From positions 1 to 62,256 of the forward strand of contig DAOUEN010000118.1 of the NCBI GenBank assembly GCA_034430415.1: a stretch of 62,256 nucleotides of DNA, read 5' to 3'. The notes beneath the pieces were generated by a model. That model made no database searches. It was not told where the DNA came from and worked only from the letters and a program-made list of their open reading frames with translations. The position numbers were made by a program, and so were the translations under genes. Below are positions 6,989-14,798 of this stretch, piece by piece (within the stretch, counting starts at the first letter, position 1; every line of letters begins with the position of its first letter). The stretch is from JADFUZ01 sp034430415 (GTDB lineage Bacteria > Chloroflexota > Dehalococcoidia > GIF9 > AB-539-J10).

Positions 6989-8599
6989 ATGACTGAAGAA
7001 CTTGATATCTTGATTAAAGGCGCAAACGTTCTGGATGGAACGGGAAACCCCTGGCTCAGAGCGGATATCGGGATAGGTGACGGTAGGATAAAGAAGGTAG
7101 GGGTGGTTGCCGCACGTGCGAAGAAGACGATCGAGGCCAGCGGCTTTGCCGTGGCGCCGGGATTTGTCGATCTTCACACTCATAACGACCTGACCATCCT
7201 GGCGTACCCCAACGCTGAAAGCTATGTAATACAGGGCGTAACCACCGCCTGCGTTGGGAACTGCGGCTTGTCTATTGCCCCGGCGAACCCTGCCAACCTG
7301 GACCTGCTCAAGAGATACCTCTCACCTTTCCTGGTGTCTGGTTTCGATTACGGATGGAAATGGAAGGCGTTGAGCGAGTACTACGAGAAGGTGGAAGAGC
7401 AAGGGATCTCTCAGAACCTTGCCCCGCTCGTCGGGCAGGGCACCATACGCCTGGCGGTCAAGGGACTCGATGCGGGCGAAGTCTCGAAGGGCGAGATGAC
7501 GGTGATGAAGCGACTCCTCGAACAGAGTCTGGATGACGGAGCCTTCGGAATGTCCACCGGACTCATATATCCCCCGGGAAGCTATTCGACCACGGAGGAG
7601 GTGGTTGAGCTGGCAAGCGTGTTGGCAAAGTATGGGGCGCTGTATGCCACTCACATGAGAAACGAGGGGGACAAGCTACTGGAATCGCTGGAAGAGGCCA
7701 TAAGGGTAGGTGAGGAGAACGGTGTAGGAGTAGAGATCTCTCACCACAAGGCGGCAGGCAAGGCGAACTGGGGAAAAGTCAATGCGACCCTGAAGATGAT
7801 GGAGGAAGCGAGGAAGAGGGGTGTGGAAATCAACTGCGACGTCTACCCCTACACCGCCGGAAGCACAACGATAACTGCGCTGTTACCTGCGTGGGTGCAG
7901 GAGGGTGGCGTGGAGAGAATGCTGGAGCGACTGCAGAACAGTGAGGCGAGGGCGTCAATGAAGCGGGGGTTCGTTGAAGATACAATGGAAGGAGAGAACC
8001 TGATCAAGGCTGCCGGGTGGGATGGAATCCTCATCGGGGAATGCCCGTCGAGCAAGAAGTACGAAGGGAAATCCCTAGAGCAGCTCCTGAGGGACAAGAA
8101 TGCATTTGGTGACCCGTACGAAGGATTCTTTGACTGGCTTCTCGAGGTAGGAGGACATTCCACTATGATCCTGTTCCATATGGACGAGAGTGATGTGAAG
8201 ACAGTCATGTCCAGTCCGCTATCATCAATAGTCTCAGACGCATGGGTGACTGCCCCTGGTGCGGGTGGCAAGCCTCACCCCAGGGTATACGGCACATTCC
8301 CCAGACTTCTGGGCAAGTACGTTAGGGAGGAGAAGACCCTATCACTGGAAGATGCGGTAAGGAAAGTGACGTCAATGCCTGCTGGCAAGCTGGGTTTGGA
8401 AGACCGGGGTCTCGTAAAAGAAGGGTTCTGGGCTGATATCGTGGTGTTTGACCCCGACAAGGTTATAGATAAGGCCACGTATGATGACCCTCACCAGTAC
8501 CCCGAGGGAATAAGCTGCGTGATCGTAAATGGAGAGGTGGTTGTAGAAAGGGGAACGCTGACTGGCGCCAGACCCGGCAAGGTGCTGAAAAGAGGCTAG
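6989..8599 (+). CDS. N-acyl-D-amino-acid deacylase (D-aminoacylase), amidohydrolase superfamily
   Basis: The 536-residue protein is of usual length for D-aminoacylases, zinc enzymes that remove the acyl group from N-acyl-D-amino acids. Visible signatures are the beta-sandwich N-terminus, the metal motif HTHND (~61-65), GNCGLS (~86-91), YATHMRNEG, the SHHKAAGKANWGK block typical of this subfamily, and a C-terminal PAGKLGLEDRG...ADIVVFDP segment. It lies 193 bases after dctM on the same strand, behind GAGGAGAG. D-amino acids from peptidoglycan or modified peptides would be logical substrates, with the TRAP system as possible importer. Exact acyl and amino-acid specificity is unknown; a related N-acyl-amino-acid amidohydrolase function is possible. 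Confidence 0.85.
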   Translation: MTEELDILIKGANVLDGTGNPWLRADIGIGDGRIKKVGVVAARAKKTIEASGFAVAPGFVDLHTHNDLTILAYPNAESYVIQGVTTACVGNCGLSIAPANPANLDLLKRYLSPFLVSGFDYGWKWKALSEYYEKVEEQGISQNLAPLVGQGTIRLAVKGLDAGEVSKGEMTVMKRLLEQSLDDGAFGMSTGLIYPPGSYSTTEEVVELASVLAKYGALYATHMRNEGDKLLESLEEAIRVGEENGVGVEISHHKAAGKANWGKVNATLKMMEEARKRGVEINCDVYPYTAGSTTITALLPAWVQEGGVERMLERLQNSEARASMKRGFVEDTMEGENLIKAAGWDGILIGECPSSKKYEGKSLEQLLRDKNAFGDPYEGFFDWLLEVGGHSTMILFHMDESDVKTVMSSPLSSIVSDAWVTAPGAGGKPHPRVYGTFPRLLGKYVREEKTLSLEDAVRKVTSMPAGKLGLEDRGLVKEGFWADIVVFDPDKVIDKATYDDPHQYPEGISCVIVNGEVVVERGTLTGARPGKVLKRG

Positions 8600-8937
8600 A
8601 GGTCGTTCTTGAAGGAGAAACCTTGCCAAGTAAGTAGCTTAGCCAGGCCATAATACCCCCAAAAGCATAAACTTCTACTATTGCTATGAGGGCCTATACT
8701 CCAGCAAGACTAGAATCCTCCAAACTCATTGTTGTTTACTCCCTTTTTCTGCCAACCATGTTGCTGCGTCAATAGATTTGGAAGGGAACCGACTTCGTCG
8801 GGAGGGCCCACTCCTCGCTGGAGTGGGCCCTCCGGCTATGCGGGCCGGGCTTCTAGATACCATGTGCTCTCATATTCCTGAAGTCTCTTGGGCAAGGGGG
8901 TTGATGTAGCCCCGGTTGCATGAACGTGTGTTGGAGG
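8600..8937 (+). other. Gene-free stretch before the glycine regulon
   Basis: No supported gene was seen in these 338 bases on either strand. The first 200 bases are AT-richer than the neighbours and show no clear motif. The only strong structure is the 14-bp inverted repeat annotated separately. The stretch separates the deacylase transcript from the glycine-riboswitch transcript. Confidence 0.5.
8801..8833 (+). repeat. Perfect 14-bp inverted repeat
   Basis: The arms GGAGGGCCCACTCC (8801-8814) and GGAGTGGGCCCTCC (8820-8833) are perfectly complementary around the loop TCGCT. The GC-rich hairpin lacks a T tract on either side. It may end transcription of the D-aminoacylase transcript in a factor-dependent way or act as an mRNA 3' stabiliser. 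A protein-binding operator is less likely given the length and small loop. Confidence 0.6.
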
Positions 8938-8967
8938 TTGACGGAATTGATATGGCCGAGCAATTAT
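8938..8967 (+). promoter_or_regulatory. Promoter candidate for the glycine riboswitch transcript
   Basis: A TTGACG -35 hexamer (8938-8943) is followed after 18 bases by AATTAT (8962-8967), which matches four of six -10 positions. Transcription would start near 8974, just ahead of the first aptamer, as expected for a riboswitch leader. Confidence 0.45.
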
Positions 8968-8977
8968 TGTAAAGTGG

Positions 8978-9183
8978 GACCTGTAGCGGCAGGAGATACC
9001 CCTAACATGGGGAGCCGAAGGGGAAAGGGACTGAAGTTGGCTGCCAGGTCCTGAAACTCTCAGGCAAAAGGACTGCTGTTGCCCGAGGAACTCTCTGGAG
9101 AGACCTCAAAAGGAGAGGTCACCGAAGGGGCAAGTCCGCCGAAGGTGGCGGGCCATCTCTCAGGTGCAAGGACAGAGGGGCAA
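8978..9183 (+). ncRNA. Tandem glycine riboswitch (two aptamers)
   Basis: Two consecutive glycine aptamers are recognisable. Aptamer 1 (about 8981-9078) carries GCCGAAGGGG near 9014 and CTCTCAGGCAAAAGGAC at 9057-9073. Aptamer 2 (about 9079-9183) carries ACCGAAGGGGCAAG at 9121-9134 and CTCTCAGGTGCAAGGACAG at 9157-9175. These are the hallmark conserved cores of the gcvT motif. TTGCCC at 9079-9084, next to aptamer 2, is complementary to GGGCAA at 9178-9183. Closing aptamer 2 would therefore occupy the 5' arm of the following terminator, which predicts a glycine-induced ON switch for the gcv genes. Confidence 0.95.
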
Positions 9184-9209
9184 TCCGCGTTAGCGGGTTG
9201 CCCCTTTTT
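9177..9209 (+). terminator. Intrinsic terminator of the glycine riboswitch expression platform
   Basis: GGGGCAATCCGC (9177-9188) pairs over 12 positions (one G-T wobble) with GCGGGTTGCCCC (9193-9204) around a GTTA loop, followed by TTTTT (9205-9209). Its 5' arm overlaps the 3' strand of aptamer 2, so aptamer folding and termination are mutually exclusive. Confidence 0.93.
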
Positions 9210-9276
9210 GATTGGGTGCTGGGCCCTGGCTTGAGGATGGCCAGAGTCTCTGGAGGGAGATCAAATGGAAGCCTGA

Positions 9277-9357
9277 ATGTGGGGTCCGGTGGAGTTGATA
9301 GTGCTGTTGCAGCCAGGGAGTACTCAGAATGTGGGAAAGAGCCGAGGTGTGAAATGA
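9277..9357 (+). CDS. Possible 26-residue leader ORF coupled to gcvPA
   Basis: After the terminator a GGAGGGAG (9253-9260) precedes ATG 9265, a three-codon frame that closes at TGA 9274-9276. The very next ATG (9277) opens a 26-codon frame whose TGA (9355-9357) overlaps the gcvPA ATG as ATGA. The peptide (MWGPVELIVLL start) resembles nothing known to me. The arrangement would couple gcvPA translation to leader translation, but the frame may be fortuitous. Confidence 0.22.
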   Translation: MWGPVELIVLLQPGSTQNVGKSRGVK

Positions 9358-10694
9358 GGTATGTTCCGAATACAGAAAAACAGAAGAAGGATATGCTAAG
9401 CGAGATCGGGGTTTCTTCGCTTGAGGATCTGCTTAAGTGTATTCCACAGGAAGTCCGCCTTGGGAGACTACTAGACATACCAGCAGCAATTTCGGAGGCC
9501 GAACTGGAGGAGAAATTGTGCGTGATCGCAAGGGCAAACCGGGATTTCTCCTCGATGAAGCCTCTTATCGGAGCGGGGGCCTATAGGCACCATGTTCCGG
9601 CGGCGGTGAGGTTCCTGTTGCAGAGAGAGGAGTTCTGGACCAGCTACACTCCGTATCAACCTGAGTTCAGCCAAGGCACCCTGCAATCGATGTTTGAGTT
9701 TCAGACATACCTTGCCAGGTTGACTGGAACAGAGGTAGTAATACCTTCTATGTATGATGGTGCGTCGGCCACCGCAGAGGCCATATTGATGTCCCTGAGG
9801 TTGACGCACAAGAAGAGGGTTGTTGTCTCAGCCTTGCTTCACCCCCATTACAGAGAGACTGCTGAAACGTACTTGGCGCCGCACGACGTGGAGGTCGTTG
9901 TATTGCCTTACAAGGAGGGTCTTGTTGACGTTGATGAGTTGAGGGAGGCGATTGACGAGAATGTTGTCTGCGTTGTTATCCAGAGCCCCAATTTCTTTGG
10001 CGGCATAGAGAACGTGGGTGAAGTGTCCGAAGTCGCTCATTCTGCAGGTGCTCTGCTAGTAGACGTGGTGGCTGAGAGCATGTCGCTTGGTGTCTTGAAA
10101 GCGCCTGGAGAAACGGGATCTGACATCGTGGCTGGCGAGGCTCAATCGTTTGGCATGGACCTGAATTTCGGCGGTCCCTACAACGGCTATCTGGCAACCA
10201 GACGGCAATTCGTCAGGCAGCTTCCGGGAAGAATCGTGGGGGAAACCACGGATATAGATGGCAAGCGTGTTTTCGTGATGACGATGCGTGCCAGGGAGCA
10301 AGACATAAGGAGAGGGAAAGCCACCTCCAACATTTGTAGTAACCACGGTTTGAATGTCACCGCATCCAACATCTATCTCTCCCTCATGGGGACTGAGGGG
10401 CTTAATGGGGTTTCCCTCCTCAATACGAGAGCCGCTCACTACCTGGAAGGAATGCTGGTGAAATCGGGGAGATTCGAGAGGGTCTTCAACTACCCCTTCT
10501 ACAACGAGTTTCTGTTGAAGAGCAAAGATGGGGCATCTGCCGTAAGTGCGAGACTACTGGCGAACGGCTTCCTACCTCCTCTTGAGATAGCCAAGTTCTA
10601 TAGAGAGGGGCACTTGAAGGACGTTCTGCTTTTCGCCGTAACAGAGGTACTGAGCAGGGGAGACCTGGACAGGGTGGTTGAGCTTCTTTCGTAG
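9354..10694 (+). CDS. gcvPA: Glycine dehydrogenase (decarboxylating) subunit 1
   Basis: This is the N-terminal half of split P-protein (446 residues), which with GcvPB forms the PLP-dependent complex that decarboxylates glycine and loads the aminomethyl group onto GcvH. The MRYVPNTEKQKKDML beginning is typical of GcvPA. Other recognisable parts are PLIGAGAYRHHVP, YTPYQPEFSQGTLQS, YDGASATAEA and FGGPYNGYLATR. ATG 9354, with GAGGTG upstream, is chosen over an in-frame TTG at 9198, because that codon lies within the riboswitch terminator. It is the first gene under glycine-riboswitch control, with a 144-base leader after the terminator. Confidence 0.95.
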   Translation: MRYVPNTEKQKKDMLSEIGVSSLEDLLKCIPQEVRLGRLLDIPAAISEAELEEKLCVIARANRDFSSMKPLIGAGAYRHHVPAAVRFLLQREEFWTSYTPYQPEFSQGTLQSMFEFQTYLARLTGTEVVIPSMYDGASATAEAILMSLRLTHKKRVVVSALLHPHYRETAETYLAPHDVEVVVLPYKEGLVDVDELREAIDENVVCVVIQSPNFFGGIENVGEVSEVAHSAGALLVDVVAESMSLGVLKAPGETGSDIVAGEAQSFGMDLNFGGPYNGYLATRRQFVRQLPGRIVGETTDIDGKRVFVMTMRAREQDIRRGKATSNICSNHGLNVTASNIYLSLMGTEGLNGVSLLNTRAAHYLEGMLVKSGRFERVFNYPFYNEFLLKSKDGASAVSARLLANGFLPPLEIAKFYREGHLKDVLLFAVTEVLSRGDLDRVVELLS

Positions 10695-10710
10695 TAGGGG
10701 GTGAACTGAG

Positions 10711-12210
10711 ATGAGACTGATCTTTGAGAAAGGCGTACAGGGCAGGGACGGATATTCGCTGCCCAGGGATGTATTTGCTGAAATTGAGACAAAGGAATGT
10801 GTACCTGACTACGCTGCCGTCGGAAAGAAGAAAACCCTGAGTGAAGTCTCAGAAATCGATGTTGTTCGTCACTTCACCAAGCTTTCCAAATTCAACTATG
10901 GTGTTGATGACGGCCTGTATCCACTGGGGTCATGCACGATGAAGTACAACCCGAAGATCGGCGAGAAACTGGCCTCGCTCGACAACTTCGCCTATGCACA
11001 TCCGCTGGCTCCTGAAGAGACCGTTCAGGGTTGTCTGAAGATCATGTATGACTTGAATGAGTTGCTATGTGAGATAACGGGCGTGGACCGGTATACCATG
11101 GCTCCTGCCGCCGGGGCACACGGCGAACTGACGGGCAACCTCATCATGAGAGCGTACTTTGTGGATCGTGGTGAACAGCGACCCAAGATGCTGGTGCCCG
11201 ATTCTGCTCATGGCACGAATCCAGCTTCTGCGGCGATGAGCGGGTTCAACGTGGTGGAAGTAAAATCGAACCAGAATGGAACAGTCGACGTTGAGCAGCT
11301 CAATGAGTTGATGGACGAACAGACTGCAGGGTTGATGCTGACAAATCCCAATACCGTGGGCCTGTATGACGATGAAATACAGAAGATCGAGAGAATCGTA
11401 CATAACGGAGGCGGGTTGCTGTACTATGATGGCGCGAACCTCAATGCCTCACTCGGTATCATCAGACCCGGAGACGCCGGTTTCGACGTAGTCCATCTCA
11501 ACCTCCACAAGACCTTCTCGACGCCGCATGGTGGTGGGGGGCCCGGCGCGGGGGTCATAGGGGTGAAGAATCCGCTGATTCAATATCTCCCTGGGCCTAT
11601 TGTTACTTTCGATGGTGCGCAGTATCACCTATCGGAGGTCGGCCATAAGAGCATTGGCAGGGTGAGAGCATTCTGGGCCAATTTCTCCGTACTCGTCAAG
11701 GCTTATGCTTGGATTCTGTCCATGGGCCCTGATGGGCTGCGTAACGCTTCTGAAACCAGCATCATCAATGCGAACTATGTGCTGGCCAAGTTGAAGGATT
11801 ACTACAGACCAGCCTACGACCGCTGCTGTGGACACGAGTGCGTGATTACGGGAAGGGACTACAAGGACTACGGAGTGAAAACCCTGGATATCGCCAGAAG
11901 GCTGATGGATTACGGTATGCACCCACCAACCATCTATTTCCCTCACTTTGAGCCCTATGCTGAGGAGACGATGATGATAGAACCACCCGAATCTGAGAGC
12001 AAAGAGGAGCTTGATGAGTTCATTGATGTCATGATCACGATTTCCACAGAGGCGAAGACAGATCCGGAGTTGTTGACCGGCGCACCGCACCGCACTCCCA
12101 TAAGAAGAACTGATGATGTGCTTGCGGCGAGACGGCCGATCCTGACCTATGATGATGAGTTGCGGCTCAAAGGTGAATTGAACTATGAGGAGAGAGACAT
12201 CGACTTCTAG
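10711..12210 (+). CDS. gcvPB: Glycine dehydrogenase (decarboxylating) subunit 2
   Basis: The 499-residue C-terminal half of P-protein contains the PLP lysine, Lys267 in HLNLHKTFSTPHGGGGPG. Further signatures are YPLGSCTMKYNP (~70-81), PAAGAHGEL and DSAHGTNPASA. It lies 16 bases after gcvPA behind GGGGTGAACTGAG and before gcvT, in the usual operon order for anaerobes with split GcvP. It decarboxylates glycine and transfers aminomethyl to lipoyl-GcvH. Confidence 0.96.
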   Translation: MRLIFEKGVQGRDGYSLPRDVFAEIETKECVPDYAAVGKKKTLSEVSEIDVVRHFTKLSKFNYGVDDGLYPLGSCTMKYNPKIGEKLASLDNFAYAHPLAPEETVQGCLKIMYDLNELLCEITGVDRYTMAPAAGAHGELTGNLIMRAYFVDRGEQRPKMLVPDSAHGTNPASAAMSGFNVVEVKSNQNGTVDVEQLNELMDEQTAGLMLTNPNTVGLYDDEIQKIERIVHNGGGLLYYDGANLNASLGIIRPGDAGFDVVHLNLHKTFSTPHGGGGPGAGVIGVKNPLIQYLPGPIVTFDGAQYHLSEVGHKSIGRVRAFWANFSVLVKAYAWILSMGPDGLRNASETSIINANYVLAKLKDYYRPAYDRCCGHECVITGRDYKDYGVKTLDIARRLMDYGMHPPTIYFPHFEPYAEETMMIEPPESESKEELDEFIDVMITISTEAKTDPELLTGAPHRTPIRRTDDVLAARRPILTYDDELRLKGELNYEERDIDF

Positions 12211-12223
12211 CTAGGAGGCAAAT

Positions 12224-13339
12224 GTGGAAGAGCTATTGCTGACTCCTCTCCATGAGGAGCACTTAAAGCTAAAGGCAAGGATGATACCGTTCGACGGTTT
12301 TGACATGCCGGTGCAGTACACCAGCATTATCGAAGAGCATTCTGCAGTGAGAGAGCAGGTTGGAATCTTCGATGTCTCCCACATTGGGGAGATTGAAATA
12401 CGTGGCAGAGATGCGCTTCGCTTCACGGACTACTTGATTACAAACTCAGTTATGGAGATGGGAACTGGGGAGATCAAGTACTCACCCCTCTGCTATCCCA
12501 GCGGTGGGCAGGTGGATGACATCTTTGTCTACAGGATGGCGGATGATTTCGTATTGCTTGTTGTCAATGCTTCTCCAGACTATTCTGCAAAGGATTTTGA
12601 GTGGATTTCGCAGAACAAGGGAGATTTCGATGTGGAGGTTTCAAATAGGAGTCCTGACTATGGAGAGGCGGCAGTGCAGGGACCCTGCTCGGAGGCGCTG
12701 ATGGAACCTCTGCTCAAAGGAGATATGCCTCTGAGGGATCTGAAGCGCTTCAAGTTCATGCATGGGGATATGTTCGGCAAGGGGGTTCTCGTCTCACGGA
12801 CAGGCTACACGGGGGAAGATGGCTTCGAGGTCTTCTGCAAGGCAAATGACATTGTAGATATCTGGAGCGGCATCCTTGAAAGAGGAGAGAGCTTTAGCGT
12901 GAAACCGTGCGGATTGGGGGCAAGAGATACCACAAGATTTGAGGTCTGCTACTGGCTCTATGGCAACGACATCGATGAGACGATAAGTCCGCTTGAAACG
13001 GGCCAGGGCTGGACAGTGAAGTTCGACAAGGGCAAGTTCATTGGGAGGGAAGCGCTTGTCCAAATGAGAGATGAAGGAATCAAGAGAAAACTCACCGGAC
13101 TCCATGTTCCCACGGGAGGTATTCCGCGGAACAAGATGGAGGTGTTGAAGAATGGGAAAAGTATTGGCTATATCACATCGGGGAACTATTGTCCCTCGTT
13201 AAAGAAGGTGTACGCCATGGCAATGCTTGACTTGCCATTTGTGGAGAAGGGGAGGGGAGTAAGCGTCCTAATCAGAAACAGGGAGGTGGAAGCGCAGGTC
13301 GTTGATATGCCTTTCGTGAAGCCGATCAACAAGAGGTAG
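12224..13339 (+). CDS. gcvT: Glycine cleavage T-protein (aminomethyltransferase)
   Basis: The 371-residue THF-dependent aminomethyltransferase releases ammonia and forms 5,10-methylene-THF from aminomethyl-GcvH. Recognisable family blocks are MIPFDGFDMPVQY near the N-terminus, VGIFDVSHIGEIEIRG (~47-62), LVSRTGYTGEDGFEVF (~188-203), CGLGARDTTRFEVCYWLYGND and the C-terminal GCV_T barrel (GYITSGNYCPSLKK). The start is GTG 12224 after CTAGGAGGCAA. It follows gcvPB by 13 bases. A 121-base gap then separates it from gcvH. Confidence 0.95.
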   Translation: MEELLLTPLHEEHLKLKARMIPFDGFDMPVQYTSIIEEHSAVREQVGIFDVSHIGEIEIRGRDALRFTDYLITNSVMEMGTGEIKYSPLCYPSGGQVDDIFVYRMADDFVLLVVNASPDYSAKDFEWISQNKGDFDVEVSNRSPDYGEAAVQGPCSEALMEPLLKGDMPLRDLKRFKFMHGDMFGKGVLVSRTGYTGEDGFEVFCKANDIVDIWSGILERGESFSVKPCGLGARDTTRFEVCYWLYGNDIDETISPLETGQGWTVKFDKGKFIGREALVQMRDEGIKRKLTGLHVPTGGIPRNKMEVLKNGKSIGYITSGNYCPSLKKVYAMAMLDLPFVEKGRGVSVLIRNREVEAQVVDMPFVKPINKR

Positions 13340-13460
13340 TACGGGCCCCACGACAGGCGCCGGTGTAGGCCGGCCTGGGCTCTGTGGCCTGAGATTTCGG
13401 GGCTTCCCTTTGCAGATGTAGCAAGCATGAGAAGTATAAAGAACACACGAGGAGGAAGAC

Positions 13461-13850
13461 ATGTATCCAACGGAACTGAAGTACACCAAGACTCATGAAT
13501 GGGCAAGTACGGGCGAAGACCTCGTCAGTGTTGGCATTACGTCGTTTGCTTCCGATGAGCTCTCAGATATAGTCTATGTGGAACTGCCTTCTGAAGTAGC
13601 GAAGGTGGCTAAAGGCTCGTCCTTTGCGGTTCTGGAATCGGTCAAGGCGGTGTCCGAAGTCTATTCACCGGTTTTCGGGGAGATATGTGAAGTCAACCAC
13701 AGGCTTCAAGATGAACCTGAACTGCTGAACAACGACCCGTATGGAGAAGGTTGGATAGTCAGAATTCACCCGGTGGAGGAGACAGCACTGGATGACCTTA
13801 TGGATGCGGATGGGTACGCCAAGTTCGTAGAGGAAGAGAAGGGTGCATGA
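13461..13850 (+). CDS. gcvH: Glycine cleavage H-protein (lipoyl carrier)
   Basis: The 129-residue lipoyl-domain protein shuttles the aminomethyl group between P- and T-proteins. The lipoylation lysine is Lys62 in ESVKAVSEVYSP, and the THEW and ELPxxG-like segments typical of GcvH are present. A strong CACGAGGAGGAAGAC precedes ATG 13461. The following genes encode a lipoate attachment enzyme and lipoyl synthase, so the cluster supplies cofactor assembly on this carrier. Confidence 0.96.
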   Translation: MYPTELKYTKTHEWASTGEDLVSVGITSFASDELSDIVYVELPSEVAKVAKGSSFAVLESVKAVSEVYSPVFGEICEVNHRLQDEPELLNNDPYGEGWIVRIHPVEETALDDLMDADGYAKFVEEEKGA

Positions 13851-13958
13851 GTCCTAACATCCAGGCACAGCGCAATGACAGGGTGATGCCAGGAAGGCTA
13901 GCTGTTATTGGCACTTGGAACAATTGCCTGGATCGGTGATCGGAGAGTTGTGAGTGAA

Positions 13959-14684
13959 ATGGCCGGAGAATGGAGATTGGTTCTCTCCGGGCCTTGCCCT
14001 CCCCCTCTAAACATGGCGATAGACGAAGCGATACTTAAACTCGTGTGCCGAGGCAGGTGGTCGCCAACCCTGAGGCTATACACCTGGAACCCGCCGGCTC
14101 TTTCAATAGGCTATTTCCAGGATTCAGCGTCTCCTGCAATAGCGGAGTGGCTGGCCAGGGGGTATCCTTTGGTAAGGCGGCCTACTGGAGGGCTAGCAGT
14201 ACTACACGAAGATGAGATGAGCTACTCCATTGCGGGTTTCTTCAATAGAGATGGCTTTGCCGCAAACAGGCAGGAGGCATACAGGAAAGCGCATGAGAGC
14301 ATAGCTACGGCTCTGGTCGAACTGGGCTTCGACGTGGATGTGCTCTGGAATGGCAAACCCGCTTGGAAGGACGGGTTGTGCTCTTCGAGCTGGTTCCCCT
14401 ACGACATAGTTCTTGGCGGGAAGCGCAAGATAGGGGGAAGCGCTCAGCGAAGAAGCGGGAAAGCTCTGCTGCAGCACGGGAGCCTTTCTTTGCCTGAGGC
14501 GGTGGATCGAGGCCGCTTAGGTGAAAAAGTGGTTAAGGGCTTTGAAGAAGTCTTTGGAGTGAAGTTGTGGGAGCAGCAACTGACCGATGAGGAACTCTCC
14601 CTCGCGGAGAAACTCGTCAGGGAGAAATATGGCACAAGGGATTGGAACTACAAGGGGCGATTTCTCTCCCTCAGGAGGAACTAG
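13959..14684 (+). CDS. lipM: Octanoyltransferase LipM / lipoate-protein ligase A family protein
   Basis: This is a BPL/LplA/LipB-superfamily protein of about 241 residues. RRPTGGLAVLHEDEMSYS is the substrate-binding block, and GKRKIGGSAQRRSGKALLQHGSL matches the LipM/LplA catalytic region. A cysteine just before it (DGLCSSSW) sits where LipM carries its acyl-thioester cysteine, so octanoyl transfer to GcvH is favoured over ATP-dependent ligation. ATG 13959 (MAGEWRLV) is chosen; GTG 13950 or an upstream TTG 13908 are in frame but extend beyond the usual family start. It lies between gcvH and lipA, fitting endogenous lipoylation of GcvH. Confidence 0.8.
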   Translation: MAGEWRLVLSGPCPPPLNMAIDEAILKLVCRGRWSPTLRLYTWNPPALSIGYFQDSASPAIAEWLARGYPLVRRPTGGLAVLHEDEMSYSIAGFFNRDGFAANRQEAYRKAHESIATALVELGFDVDVLWNGKPAWKDGLCSSSWFPYDIVLGGKRKIGGSAQRRSGKALLQHGSLSLPEAVDRGRLGEKVVKGFEEVFGVKLWEQQLTDEELSLAEKLVREKYGTRDWNYKGRFLSLRRN

Positions 14685-14798
14685 AAGCTTGTCCTTATTT
14701 CCACTGACAGCGTGCGGTCTTCTCAGGATAGGTGAGGTGTCGTGGCGCCTCATCGCTACGGTTCTTCTGCCCCTTGGTGTCAAGGAGGTTTTGGTAGT

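Noticed and set aside
9198..9353. An N-terminal extension of gcvPA beginning at TTG 9198
   Set aside because: That codon lies inside the riboswitch terminator and the extension does not resemble GcvPA; ATG 9354 has a ribosome-binding site and gives the family's normal N-terminus.
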